NCBI GenBank assembly: GCA_902529805.1
Contig: CABZXU010000011.1
Coordinates: 1-55,504 of the forward strand
Source: an uncultured Marinoscillum sp.
Lineage (GTDB): Bacteria > Bacteroidota > Bacteroidia > Cytophagales > MED-G16
Direction of reading: 5' to 3'
Length of the DNA: 55,504 nt
The first letter of the stretch is position 1. Every line of letters begins with the position of its first letter. The notes under the pieces were generated by a model. That model saw nothing but the letters and a program-made list of their open reading frames with translations. It searched no databases and was not told the DNA's origin. A program made the translations under genes and the position numbers. Shown in pieces: positions 35,097 to 45,675 of the stretch.

Positions 35097-36488
35097 ATGA
35101 TAGAGCATAACATAAATATGACACCACAAGATATTGTAAAATCTTTGGATAAATATATTATAGGTCAAAATGACGCTAAAAGAAATGTTGCAATTGCACT
35201 TAGAAATAGATGGAGAAGAATGAATGTGGATAGTGATATAAAAAATGAAATTATTCCAAATAATATTCTTATGATTGGTTCTACAGGCGTTGGAAAAACT
35301 GAAATAGCTAGAAGATTAGCTAAAATGGCAGATGCTCCTTTCACTAAAGTTGAGGCCTCTAAATTTACTGAAGTAGGTTATGTAGGTAGAGATGTTGAAA
35401 GTATGATTAGAGATTTGGTTGAACAGTCTGTTAATATTGTAAAAAATTTAAAAAAAGAAGAAATTAAGTTTAAAGCTGAAGAAAGTGTAAATAAAATAAT
35501 TTTAGATATTTTAATTCCTCCTATAAATAAAACACAATCTAATATTAATCTGAGTTTAGAGAAAAAAAGCCCAAATTCTAATGATCAAGAAATAAATGAA
35601 GAAACTAGAAAAAAATTTTTAGAAAAAATAGTTAATGGTGATTTAGATGATAGAAAAATAGATATTATGGTTCAAAAACCTACTAACTCTGGTGTTGGAA
35701 TGATTGGTGGAGGAATGATTGATGAATCTTCAATGATTGGTCTTCAAGATATGATTAGCAATATGATGCCAAAAAGAAATAAAAAAAGAAAAGTTAGTAT
35801 TGCTGAAGCAAAAAAAATATTATTAGAAATTGAAGTTTCAAAACTAATCGATATGGATGAAGTTAAAGAAGAAGCTATTAAAAAAGCGGAAAATACAGGT
35901 ATTATTTTTATTGATGAAATTGATAAGATTAGTGGAAACTCAAAAAAGGGAACTGGTCCAGACGTAAGTAGAGAAGGTGTTCAGAGAGATCTTCTTCCTA
36001 TTGTTGAAGGTACTACTGTTACAACAAAACATGGTGTCATAAATACTGACCATATTTTATTTATTGCTGCCGGTGCATTTCATCTATCAAAACCATCTGA
36101 TTTGATTCCAGAATTACAAGGAAGATTTCCAATTAGAGTTGAATTAGATAATCTAACAAAAGATGATTTTTTAAAAATTTTAAAAGAACCAAAAAATTCT
36201 CTAACGAAACAATATAAAGCACTAATCAATTCTGAAAACGTCGAAATAAATTTCAATGATGATGCTCTTGAGGAAATAGCTAATAAAGCTTTTCAAGTGA
36301 ATTCAGAAATTGAAAATATTGGGGCAAGAAGGTTGCATACTGTTATGAGTAAACTTTTAAATCAAATTCTTTATGATATACCTGAAAAAATAGGACCAAA
36401 TTCTAAAATTATTATAACAAAAAAAACGGTTGAGGAAAAATTAAATTCACTAACTGAAAACAAAGATCTTAGTGAATATATACTATAA
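35097..36488 (+). CDS. hslU: HslU, ATPase subunit of the HslUV protease
   Basis: A 463-residue AAA+ unfoldase that feeds the HslV peptidase. IVKSLDKYIIGQNDAKRNV opens it, Walker A GSTGVGKTE lies near residue 61, GYVGRDVESMIRDL near 95, Walker B IIFIDEIDKI near 268, and the C-terminal tail ends SEYIL, as expected for insertion into HslV. The inserted I-domain (about 110-245) is present. hslV itself is not in this window, unlike the usual adjacent pair. Confidence 0.97.
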   Translation: MIEHNINMTPQDIVKSLDKYIIGQNDAKRNVAIALRNRWRRMNVDSDIKNEIIPNNILMIGSTGVGKTEIARRLAKMADAPFTKVEASKFTEVGYVGRDVESMIRDLVEQSVNIVKNLKKEEIKFKAEESVNKIILDILIPPINKTQSNINLSLEKKSPNSNDQEINEETRKKFLEKIVNGDLDDRKIDIMVQKPTNSGVGMIGGGMIDESSMIGLQDMISNMMPKRNKKRKVSIAEAKKILLEIEVSKLIDMDEVKEEAIKKAENTGIIFIDEIDKISGNSKKGTGPDVSREGVQRDLLPIVEGTTVTTKHGVINTDHILFIAAGAFHLSKPSDLIPELQGRFPIRVELDNLTKDDFLKILKEPKNSLTKQYKALINSENVEINFNDDALEEIANKAFQVNSEIENIGARRLHTVMSKLLNQILYDIPEKIGPNSKIIITKKTVEEKLNSLTENKDLSEYIL

Positions 36489-36489
36489 T

Positions 36490-36984
36490 TTAGCTATAAT
36501 CTTTTGGAAACATTTTGTGAGTTAATTTCCCCCTTTTTTTTCCTACACCTTCCCATTTTTCTAGTTTAAAATCAATAATTACAATCCCACAAGTTGGTAC
36601 ATTATAAAAAGTATTTCCTAAAAAATAATTAGAAACATCAGTAAAACCAGGATTATGACCTAAACAAATTACACTAGAAAATGAGTTTTTTAATGATGAA
36701 ACAAAATCAATCAAATAATTTTCAGTAGCATGATACAAATTATCCATATAATAGATTCTATCTTTATCAACATTTATTTTATTAATAAAAAAATTTGAAG
36801 TTAGTATTGTTCTTTTAGAAGAGCTAGAAAATAATGCATCAACAGATTTTATTTTTTTTGATAATTTATCAGACATAAAATCACCATTTAATATTCCTCT
36901 TTTATTTAAAGGCCTGTCAAAATCAGAAAGAGTCATATCTTTCCAAGATGATTTAGCATGTCTAATTAATATTAGTCTTTTCAT
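36490..36984 (-). CDS. SixA-like histidine phosphatase
   Basis: A 164-residue member of the histidine phosphatase superfamily. LILIRHAKSSWKD holds the phosphorylated His9 in the RHA motif; DFDRPLNKRG follows; VICLGHNPGF (about residue 108) carries the second His. The size and motifs fit SixA-like phosphohistidine phosphatases. It directly follows the GT9 gene, one base apart, and is convergent with hslU with one base between the stops. Its target is unknown. Confidence 0.9.
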   Translation of the reverse strand: MKRLILIRHAKSSWKDMTLSDFDRPLNKRGILNGDFMSDKLSKKIKSVDALFSSSSKRTILTSNFFINKINVDKDRIYYMDNLYHATENYLIDFVSSLKNSFSSVICLGHNPGFTDVSNYFLGNTFYNVPTCGIVIIDFKLEKWEGVGKKRGKLTHKMFPKDYS

Positions 36985-37979
36985 TTATATATCAAATTTT
37001 ATTTCATTCATGCACCTAAAGTGGGATAAAGGGCAGCTTGAATGGCCTATTTTACTACATGGTCTACATTTAATTTTAGCATTCTGCAATACAGTAAATT
37101 TAGAATTATAAGGATAAAAACCCAATATTGGATGAGAAGAACCCCAAATTGACACAATCTCTTTTTTTAAAGCTGCAGCTATATGCATCATTCCAGTATC
37201 ATGTGTATAAACTTTTTTTGATTTTTTAATTATAGAAGCAGACTCATTTATAGATAATTTACCTACTAAATTAAAAATCTTAGTTTTTTATTTAATAACA
37301 TTTGTAATTTAAGTTCCTTAGATTTTTTTTTTGACTTTAGAAAATAATTTTCAATTTCAATAGAAGATTTAATTTCTGACTTACCACCTATTAGAATAAT
37401 TGTTTCATTAATTTTATCACATAATTCAATTAATTTTTTAGTAGGTAATACTTTTGTATTATGTTTAGCACCGACTATTAAAACAACAAACTTTCTTCTA
37501 TGAGATTTTGGTAATAAATTCAAACTATTAAAATCATTTTTTATTAAAAAATAATCTAAACCATTACTGTCATTTTTTATATTAAGAGAAGATAATGTTT
37601 CAATATAAGAATCTACTATATGAGGAATTTTAAATTTCAATTTTAAATTGACTATTAACCACCTCTTTAATCTATTTTTATTATAAATAATACTTTTTAT
37701 TCGCAATAATTTTCTTAAGAAAAAAGACCTTAAATTATTATGTAAATCAATTATAAGATCATAGTTGTTTTTATTTAAATTATTATATAGTTGAAAAAAA
37801 TTTTTATCTAATAAATAAATTTTATCAATATTAATATTATGTAGATAAATATCAGAATAAGTTTTTTTAGTTAAAAAATGAATTTCAGAATTTGGAAATC
37901 TTTTCTTGATCAATCTTGGAACCGGAGAAGTTAGAACAATATCTCCTAAGGATGAAAATCGTATAATTAATATTTTCAA
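36985..37979 (-). pseudogene. glycosyltransferase family 9 (heptosyltransferase-like), frameshifted
   Basis: Two frames together make one normal GT9 enzyme of about 331 residues. The first, from 37979, begins MKILIIRFSSLGDIVLTSPV and ends at a stop after LNKKLRFLI. In the next frame upstream of the ATG at 37191 the reading continues as KTKIFNLVGKLSI, then VYTHDTGMMHIAAALKK and IVSIWGSSHP, the usual GT9 donor-site pieces. The switch falls in a run of six A (T at 37284-37289); one extra A restores the full protein. This is either a sequencing or assembly slip or a real lesion. GT9 enzymes add heptose or similar sugars to lipopolysaccharide core. Confidence 0.88.
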
Positions 37980-37981
37980 AA

Positions 37982-37989
37982 TATATTTG
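37982..37989 (+). promoter_or_regulatory. candidate -7 box for the 519-residue secreted protein gene
   Basis: TATATTTG, exact match to TAnnTTTG, starts 12 bases before the ATG at 37994. If used, transcription would begin at or within a few bases of the ATG, giving a leaderless message. There is no clear -33 element, and the match could be chance. Confidence 0.3.
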
Positions 37990-37993
37990 ACAT

Positions 37994-39553
37994 ATGTATT
38001 ATTTAAAAATAGTAAAATTAATTTATCTAATTTTTATTTTAACATTATGCTTGATTAATAATTATGTTTTTTCTCAAGAAGCAAAAGAAATTTTAAAACA
38101 AAAGGAGAGAGTAGAATTTGAATTTGAATTTCTTGATAGAAATTATTGGACTATAAAAAACGAAGAAAATCTTTTAGTTATAAGTGACTATGAGACAGGA
38201 GATAAGTTAATTTGGAAATTTAAATTTTTAGACAAAAAGTTGAATATATATAGAGAGGAACAACTAGGTTTAGATAGATCGTACAGATTAATTGATTATT
38301 ATAAAAATCAAGATCAAATATTTATTTTATATAAAAAAAACTATTCCAGTGATAAAGAATATAAAATAATAATTCTAAATAATAAAAATGATAAAATTGA
38401 CGAATATCAAATTAATTCTCCATTTTCATTTAGAGTAAAAAAAATTATAAATATTCAAGAAAATATTATTTTATCTGGTGAAAGCTATCAAAATAAATCC
38501 ATTGTTGTTTTATACAAAACAAATACAAATCAATTGAAAATTCTTTCAGGCTTTTATAAATTAAATCAGAAGATATTAGATATTAATGTAGATTTAAATT
38601 TTAAAAATTTTAAAGTAATTTTTTTATATAATAGTTTGAATAATGAAAGTTTTTTAATTTCAAAAACATTCTCAAAAAATGGAGATGAAATATCAGAATT
38701 AAAAATTAATTCTAAAATTTATTCAATTATTAATGGAAAATTTTATGAAATAAATGATAATGATTTCATTATTATTGGAACATACGGTAAAAGGAAATCC
38801 AAGTATAGTAGAGGTTTATTTTTCTCTAGATATGTAAATAATATTCAAAAAGAAATGAAATACATTGAGTATAGTGATTTAAATAATTTTTTTTATTATC
38901 TCAAAGACAAGAAAGAAAAGAAAATAAAAGAAAGAATAAATAAAAAATCAATCTCTAATAAAAAAATAAAATTAAATTATAATTTGATTCTAGATGAAAT
39001 AATTAAAAACAAATCAGAATTTTTAATTTCTGGAGAGTCTTATTTCGAAGAATATAATGATAGGGGTTTTAATTCTACAATAACATTTTATAATTCTTAT
39101 TCAGGAAATTATGATTTGGCTTTAGATCCAAATTTTGCTGGGTTCAATCATACTCATTCGATAATCGTTGGATTTAATATTGATGGCGATCTATTATGGG
39201 ATAATCAAATTGAAATAAACGATATAAATAGTATAAAAGAAAAAAAATATACAAAAGTTAATTTAAATTATAATTCTAATAATTTAGCATTAATTTATTT
39301 TCATAAAGGAATTATTAATATCAAATTAATTAATAGAGATAAAAATTTAATTGAAAAAAAATCATACAATATAATCTCAAAAAATAAGTCAGATATAATT
39401 TGGGATAGTGAAAAAATAATGGAAGGATTTGACCATTGGTATGATAATTTTTACTACGCATATGGAATTCAAAAAATAAAAAATTCAAAGGATAGTGAGA
39501 TTAAGTTAAATAGAAGAGTATTCTATATAAATAAAATTGAGCTTATAAATTAA
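37994..39553 (+). CDS. hypothetical secreted protein
   Basis: I do not recognise this 519-residue protein. Residues about 1-28 form a signal peptide ending in VFSQ, the usual Bacteroidota cleavage context. The mature protein is rich in Lys, Asn and Ile and seems to consist of repeated short beta strands, for example ILSGESYQNKSIVVLYKTN and LISGESYFEEYNDRGF, with GES repeated at similar spacing; a beta-propeller-like fold is possible. No lipobox or sorting domain is seen. Only 14 bases separate its ATG from that of the divergent GT9 gene. Confidence 0.75.
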   Translation: MYYLKIVKLIYLIFILTLCLINNYVFSQEAKEILKQKERVEFEFEFLDRNYWTIKNEENLLVISDYETGDKLIWKFKFLDKKLNIYREEQLGLDRSYRLIDYYKNQDQIFILYKKNYSSDKEYKIIILNNKNDKIDEYQINSPFSFRVKKIINIQENIILSGESYQNKSIVVLYKTNTNQLKILSGFYKLNQKILDINVDLNFKNFKVIFLYNSLNNESFLISKTFSKNGDEISELKINSKIYSIINGKFYEINDNDFIIIGTYGKRKSKYSRGLFFSRYVNNIQKEMKYIEYSDLNNFFYYLKDKKEKKIKERINKKSISNKKIKLNYNLILDEIIKNKSEFLISGESYFEEYNDRGFNSTITFYNSYSGNYDLALDPNFAGFNHTHSIIVGFNIDGDLLWDNQIEINDINSIKEKKYTKVNLNYNSNNLALIYFHKGIINIKLINRDKNLIEKKSYNIISKNKSDIIWDSEKIMEGFDHWYDNFYYAYGIQKIKNSKDSEIKLNRRVFYINKIELIN

Positions 39554-39587
39554 TTATGACTTTTTTTTATCTATTCAAATAGAAAAT

Positions 39588-39595
39588 TATATTTG
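39588..39595 (+). promoter_or_regulatory. candidate Bacteroidota -7 box for pyrR-pyrB
   Basis: TATATTTG matches TAnnTTTG, 19 bases before the pyrR ATG in a 53-base gap. The -33 TTG is not evident. There is no room for a PyrR-type attenuator of the kind found in Firmicutes. Confidence 0.35.
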
Positions 39596-39606
39596 CAAAT
39601 ATAATT

Positions 39607-40146
39607 ATGCTAAAAAGACTCTTATTTAACAGTAAAAATCTAAATGTAACTGTAAAACGTCTTTGTAATCAACTTATAGAAAATCATAATTATTTTGAAA
39701 AATCTGTTATTATTGGTTTACAGCCAAGAGGAATTTTTTTTGCTCAAAGAATAATTAATGAAATTGAAAAACAAATTTCAAAAAAAATTAAAAAAGGATA
39801 TTTAGATACTACCTTTTATAGAGATGATTATAGAAACAATAAGAAGGAATTAGATGCCAAAGAAACTACAATACCATTTTCTTTAGATGAAAAAAATGTT
39901 ATAATAGTTGATGATGTTTTATTTACTGGAAGAACTGTAAGATCTGCCATGGAAGGAATAATTAATTTTGGTAGACCAAACAGAATTGAGTTATTAGTTT
40001 TAATTGATCGAAAGTTTAATAGAGAAATTCCAATTCAAGCAACATACATAGGCAAAAGTGTTAATACAGTTGAATCACAAAAGATTTTGGTTAATCTAAA
40101 AGAACAGGGTCATGAAAATGATAAAATATGGCTTATAAAAAACTAG
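39607..40146 (+). CDS. pyrR: PyrR: uracil phosphoribosyltransferase / pyr regulator
   Basis: A 179-residue type I phosphoribosyltransferase. The PRPP loop NVIIVDDVLFTGRTVRSA is near residues 98-115; IIGLQPRGIFFAQRI and LLVLIDRKFNREIPIQATYIGK are typical of PyrR rather than Upp. In Firmicutes PyrR binds pyr mRNA; here no leader attenuator is visible, so it may act only as an enzyme or in another way. It lies four bases upstream of pyrB, so a two-gene operon, perhaps with the GntP permease, is inferred. Confidence 0.92.
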   Translation: MLKRLLFNSKNLNVTVKRLCNQLIENHNYFEKSVIIGLQPRGIFFAQRIINEIEKQISKKIKKGYLDTTFYRDDYRNNKKELDAKETTIPFSLDEKNVIIVDDVLFTGRTVRSAMEGIINFGRPNRIELLVLIDRKFNREIPIQATYIGKSVNTVESQKILVNLKEQGHENDKIWLIKN

Positions 40147-40150
40147 TTTA

Positions 40151-41077
40151 ATGAATAAACTTAATAATAAACATCTTTTAGGTATTAAAAATTTAAACTA
40201 TGATGAAATCGATTTAATTTTTAATACAGCTGATAAATTTAAAGAAGTCCTTACTAGACCTATTAAAAAAGTGCCTTCTCTTAGACATATAACAGTTGCT
40301 AATATTTTTTTTGAAAATAGTACTAGAACAAAACTTTCTTTTGAGCTAGCAGAAAAAAGATTATCAGCTGAAATTTTAAATTTTTCTTCTTTAGGAAGTT
40401 CTATAAAAAAAGGTGAAAGTTTACTTGATACAATTAAAAATATATTGGTAATGAAGGTTGATATTATGGTTATTCGTCATTCAAGTCCAGGAGTTCCTCA
40501 ATTCATAGCAAATAATGTTAACGCCAGCGTTATAAATGCAGGAGATGGAACTCATGAGCATCCAACTCAAGCCTTATTAGATGCATATTCAATTAAAGAA
40601 AAATTAGGAAATATTAAAAATAAAAAAATTACAATTATTGGTGATATTATACATTCTAGAGTAGCCATTTCAAATATTCTTATTTTAAAAAAGTTGGGAG
40701 CAAAAGTTATGGTATGTGGACCAAAAACATTAATTCCAAAATATATATCTAGTCTTGATGTAATTGTAGAAAATAATATTAAAAAAGCATTAAAATGGGC
40801 AGATGTAGCCAATGTTTTAAGAGTTCAACTTGAAAGGCAAAAAGAAAAATATTTCCCATCGCTAAGAGAATATAGTTTATATTTTGGTATAAACAATAAA
40901 TTACTAAAATCCTTGCAAAAAGATTTAATAATTATGCATCCGGGTCCAATAAATAGAGGAATTGAAATAAGCAGTGATGTTGCTGATTCATCTAGTTCAA
41001 TAATTTTAAATCAAGTAGAAAATGGAGTTGCTATTAGAATGGCAATTCTATATTTATTATCTCATAATATAAAATAA
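40151..41077 (+). CDS. pyrB: aspartate carbamoyltransferase catalytic chain
   Basis: First committed step of pyrimidine synthesis: carbamoyl phosphate plus aspartate to carbamoyl aspartate. The 308 residues include the carbamoyl phosphate motif FFENSTRTKLSFELA (about residue 57), GDGTHEHPTQALLDAYSI (about 137) and IIMHPGPINRGIE near the C-terminus. There is no pyrI-like regulatory gene beside it. The GntP permease starts two bases after its stop. Confidence 0.96.
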   Translation: MNKLNNKHLLGIKNLNYDEIDLIFNTADKFKEVLTRPIKKVPSLRHITVANIFFENSTRTKLSFELAEKRLSAEILNFSSLGSSIKKGESLLDTIKNILVMKVDIMVIRHSSPGVPQFIANNVNASVINAGDGTHEHPTQALLDAYSIKEKLGNIKNKKITIIGDIIHSRVAISNILILKKLGAKVMVCGPKTLIPKYISSLDVIVENNIKKALKWADVANVLRVQLERQKEKYFPSLREYSLYFGINNKLLKSLQKDLIIMHPGPINRGIEISSDVADSSSSIILNQVENGVAIRMAILYLLSHNIK

Positions 41078-41079
41078 GT

Positions 41080-42423
<1,344 letters not shown>

Positions 42424-42473
42424 GTTTGCTTTTTAAAATTAAAACTTTTTAATCCTTATTTCGTAACAAAAGT

Positions 42474-45005
42474 ATGCAAAAGTATATTTTACTTTTACTT
42501 GTTTTCTTTTCCTATGATCTATTTTCTCAAGGCGGATCTCAATGGAGACAAGGATCTTCTCAAAGTTTCCAAATGCCCAATATGTCTCTCAAAGGTAAAC
42601 TATTAGATTCGGAATCTAATGAAGGCTTATCTTATGCTACAATCAGTATTTTCACGAAAGATTCAATTTTAATTTCGGGTGGCATATCAGATGAAAGTGG
42701 AAAATTTAGAATAGAATTTCAACCAAGAGATGTAATTAAAAAAATCAGAGAAAATAGAACTTCGTCAGTAGTTAGTCCCAATACTAGGGGATTTAATCTG
42801 TATGCTAATATTTCATATGTTGGATTTGAAAGTAAAAATATAGATTTATCATATTCATTTGAAAACACTGAAATTGATTTAAAGAATATTTATTTATCAT
42901 CAGATGCTACAAGCTTAGATGAAGTGACTGTAAGAGCAGAAAAGAGTAGCCTTGAATTAAAACTAGACAAAAGGGTATTTAATGTTGGAAAGGATTTAAG
43001 TAACAAGGGAGGAACTGCTGAAGAAATTTTGGAAAATATACCTTCCATTGATTTAGACATTGAAGGAAATATAAGCTTAAGAGGATCAGAAAGTGTAAGA
43101 ATATTAGTTGATGGAAAGCCTGCAAGTATGATGGGGTTGGATGGTTCAAATGCATTTAAGCAGTTACAAGGAAATGAAATTGATAAAGTTGAAATAATAA
43201 CAAATCCCTCTGCTAGGTATAGTGCTGAAGGTTCTGCTGGTATTATAAATATTGTACTAAAAAAAGAAAGAATGAAGGGAGTAAGTGGTTCGGTAAATAT
43301 AAATGGTGGATACCCAAGTCAATACGGCATATCATCAAGTTTTAATTATAGAAAAAAGAAATTTTCTGTTTTTGCAAGCATCAATACTAGTTTAAGAGAA
43401 ACAAAAGGTGGTGGATATACAGACTCTGATTTTTTTCTACCTGACACAACATATACATCATATACAAATAGGGACAGAACTAGTAACAGTCTATCTTTTG
43501 GGACTAGAGCAGGATTTTCATTTTATCCAAATAAAAATAATATTTTTAATTTCTCTTTCAGTAGTCGATTTGGAAGTAGAGATGGCACAAGTATTAATAA
43601 TTATATTGATTATAATTCATCCAAAAAAGAAAATGAAATTGCAAAAAGTTTAAGAAATGAAGATTCAGAAAGCGATTATGATAATGTTAGTTATAATTTT
43701 TCTTATACTAAAAATTTTAATAAAAGAGGACATAATCTAAAATTGAATTTTTCATGGAGTGATAATACTAGTGACAGCAAAAATTTATATGAAGAAACAA
43801 ATTATAATACCAGAAGAGTAATTAATCAAAGATCAACTCAAACTAGTGTTCGTTATGATCAAAGTATAAGAGTAGATTATGTGTATCCATTTAATAAGGA
43901 TAAGGGTAAAATAGAATTTGGATATAAAAGAGATTATGATAAAATGAAAAGTACTTTTTTTGCTGAACAATTATCTCCAAGTTCAGAATGGATAAGGATA
44001 CCACCTTCAAATAAATATGATTATTATCAAGATGTAAATTCATTATATACACAGTTTGCTAATCAACATTCAAACTTTTCATACCAATTAGGTTTAAGGT
44101 ATGAAAATACTGATTTCTTTGCCAACTTAATTGAAACAAATGAAACTACTGAGTTAAAATATTCTAATTTTTTTCCATCTGCATTTGCAACATATAAATT
44201 TAGTGATAAGGAATCACTACAAGCTAGTTATAGTAAAAGATTGAGAAGACCTAGATTTTGGGACTTGAATCCCTTTTATGGATTAGGGGATTCTAGATCA
44301 ACATTTACTGGTAATCCTTTTTTAGAACCTGAACTTACTGATTCATATGAAATTGGCTTCCTTAAAGAATTTAAATTAGGTAATTTTTATTTAGGAACTT
44401 ATTACAGGTATACAAACGATGAAATTGAAAGAATTTTAGATGTTAATGATCAAGGCTATTCTATATATAAACCAGTTAATCTAGGATATACAAATGCTTA
44501 CGGGATTGAATTAAATGGTAATATTGATTATACAGATTGGCTCAGTACTACAGCTTCATTTAATTTTTTTCAATCAGAAACTAAAGGACAATATTTAGAA
44601 CAAAATTTTTATGCTAAGTCATATAGTTGGAGAACAAGACTAAATAATAATGTTAAAATGTTTAATAAAACCCTTGATGGTCAAATAACATTTGATTATA
44701 GAGGGCCGTCCGAAGATCCACAAGGAAAAAATTTATCTTCTTATGCAATAGATTTGGGATTGTCTAAAGATATTTTTAAAAATAAAAAAGGCACTATTAG
44801 TTTGAGTGTGAGAGATTTATTAAAAACAAGATTGAGAAGATATGAGAGAGAAGGGGATAATTTCAAAACTATCGGGGAGTTTTCTTGGAGAAGAACTCAA
44901 GAATTTAGAATTTCATTTCAATATAGAATTAACCAAAATAAAAGAAAATCCTTTCAAGGAGGTGGAGCACCTACAAATTTTGAAGGGTCAGATGCTATTT
45001 TTTAA
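42474..45005 (+). CDS. TonB-dependent receptor-like outer membrane protein (OMP_b-brl_3 type)
   Basis: An 843-residue outer-membrane protein. A signal peptide ends near LFSQ (residue 19). Residues about 37-135 form a carboxypeptidase-regulatory-like domain (LKGKLLDSESNEGLSYATI). A plug-like domain follows (about 145-265), with SLDEVTVRAEKS and RILVDGKPASMMG, then a large beta-barrel of the outer-membrane beta-barrel family (about 270-830). No SusD-like or cognate transport gene is nearby, so its ligand cannot be inferred. No TonB box is obvious. Confidence 0.88.
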   Translation: MQKYILLLLVFFSYDLFSQGGSQWRQGSSQSFQMPNMSLKGKLLDSESNEGLSYATISIFTKDSILISGGISDESGKFRIEFQPRDVIKKIRENRTSSVVSPNTRGFNLYANISYVGFESKNIDLSYSFENTEIDLKNIYLSSDATSLDEVTVRAEKSSLELKLDKRVFNVGKDLSNKGGTAEEILENIPSIDLDIEGNISLRGSESVRILVDGKPASMMGLDGSNAFKQLQGNEIDKVEIITNPSARYSAEGSAGIINIVLKKERMKGVSGSVNINGGYPSQYGISSSFNYRKKKFSVFASINTSLRETKGGGYTDSDFFLPDTTYTSYTNRDRTSNSLSFGTRAGFSFYPNKNNIFNFSFSSRFGSRDGTSINNYIDYNSSKKENEIAKSLRNEDSESDYDNVSYNFSYTKNFNKRGHNLKLNFSWSDNTSDSKNLYEETNYNTRRVINQRSTQTSVRYDQSIRVDYVYPFNKDKGKIEFGYKRDYDKMKSTFFAEQLSPSSEWIRIPPSNKYDYYQDVNSLYTQFANQHSNFSYQLGLRYENTDFFANLIETNETTELKYSNFFPSAFATYKFSDKESLQASYSKRLRRPRFWDLNPFYGLGDSRSTFTGNPFLEPELTDSYEIGFLKEFKLGNFYLGTYYRYTNDEIERILDVNDQGYSIYKPVNLGYTNAYGIELNGNIDYTDWLSTTASFNFFQSETKGQYLEQNFYAKSYSWRTRLNNNVKMFNKTLDGQITFDYRGPSEDPQGKNLSSYAIDLGLSKDIFKNKKGTISLSVRDLLKTRLRRYEREGDNFKTIGEFSWRRTQEFRISFQYRINQNKRKSFQGGGAPTNFEGSDAIF

Positions 45006-45030
45006 AATCTTAATATCTTAAATAATTTTT

Positions 45031-45675
45031 ATGTATATTTATGCGATAGCATTATATACTAAAATGTATCTTTCATCACTACAAAAACATATTCTTTCTT
45101 TGGCTAGAAAAAATATGATAAAAGAAAATTTATCCTTGAATTCAGAAGCATTTGAGAATTCTATTATTACCTATTCTAATTTAAAAAAAGCACATTCTAT
45201 TATTCATAAAATGGAAAATGGATCAATTGAAAATTATATAAGCCTTAAAACAAAACTTGATAAATTAAAGATAAAATATCCGTTCACTCAGCTATCAAAT
45301 ATAGAACCAAATTCTGATGGATCAGCCCATATATGTTTTTATGAACCATTAGTATCTTTTTTTAACTTGAAACTAAAAAGGAATAGATACCTTAATCAAT
45401 TTTCTAAAAATAGTATATACAAAAATGATTCTAGAAAATTTATTGAAATTTGTAAAAGAAAATTTATAAGATTAGATGGAAATCATAAAAAGGGAATAAT
45501 AAGAGGAGAATGTAAAAAATTAAAAGCAGCAAAAGCATCAATAAGCAGAACTTATAAAACTTTAACTCAAAAGAAATATCTTCGAAAGATTGATATTCTA
45601 GATTATGAAAACTATAAAATAGGTATAGGATTTAATTTAACAAAAAATGGAAATGATTTGGCAAAAAAATTATAA
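45031..45675 (+). CDS. hypothetical protein, possible interrupted winged helix
   Basis: No family is recognised for this 214-residue protein, which has no signal peptide. The start is uncertain: ATG at 45031, or 45064 (MYLSSLQKHILSLARKN), which looks better because the preceding 11 residues are unlike the rest. The first helix resembles the opening helix of MarR-like DNA-binding domains, while residues about 165-214 (AKASISRTYKTLTQKKYL, then FNLTKNGNDLAKKL) look like the recognition helix, wing and ending. About 125 residues lie between. A transcription role is inference. It overlaps the next gene by 29 bases. Confidence 0.65.
   Translation: MYIYAIALYTKMYLSSLQKHILSLARKNMIKENLSLNSEAFENSIITYSNLKKAHSIIHKMENGSIENYISLKTKLDKLKIKYPFTQLSNIEPNSDGSAHICFYEPLVSFFNLKLKRNRYLNQFSKNSIYKNDSRKFIEICKRKFIRLDGNHKKGIIRGECKKLKAAKASISRTYKTLTQKKYLRKIDILDYENYKIGIGFNLTKNGNDLAKKL

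Noticed and set aside
39554-39606. PyrR attenuator upstream of pyrR-pyrB
   Set aside because: Only 53 bases and no stem-loop or U-run.
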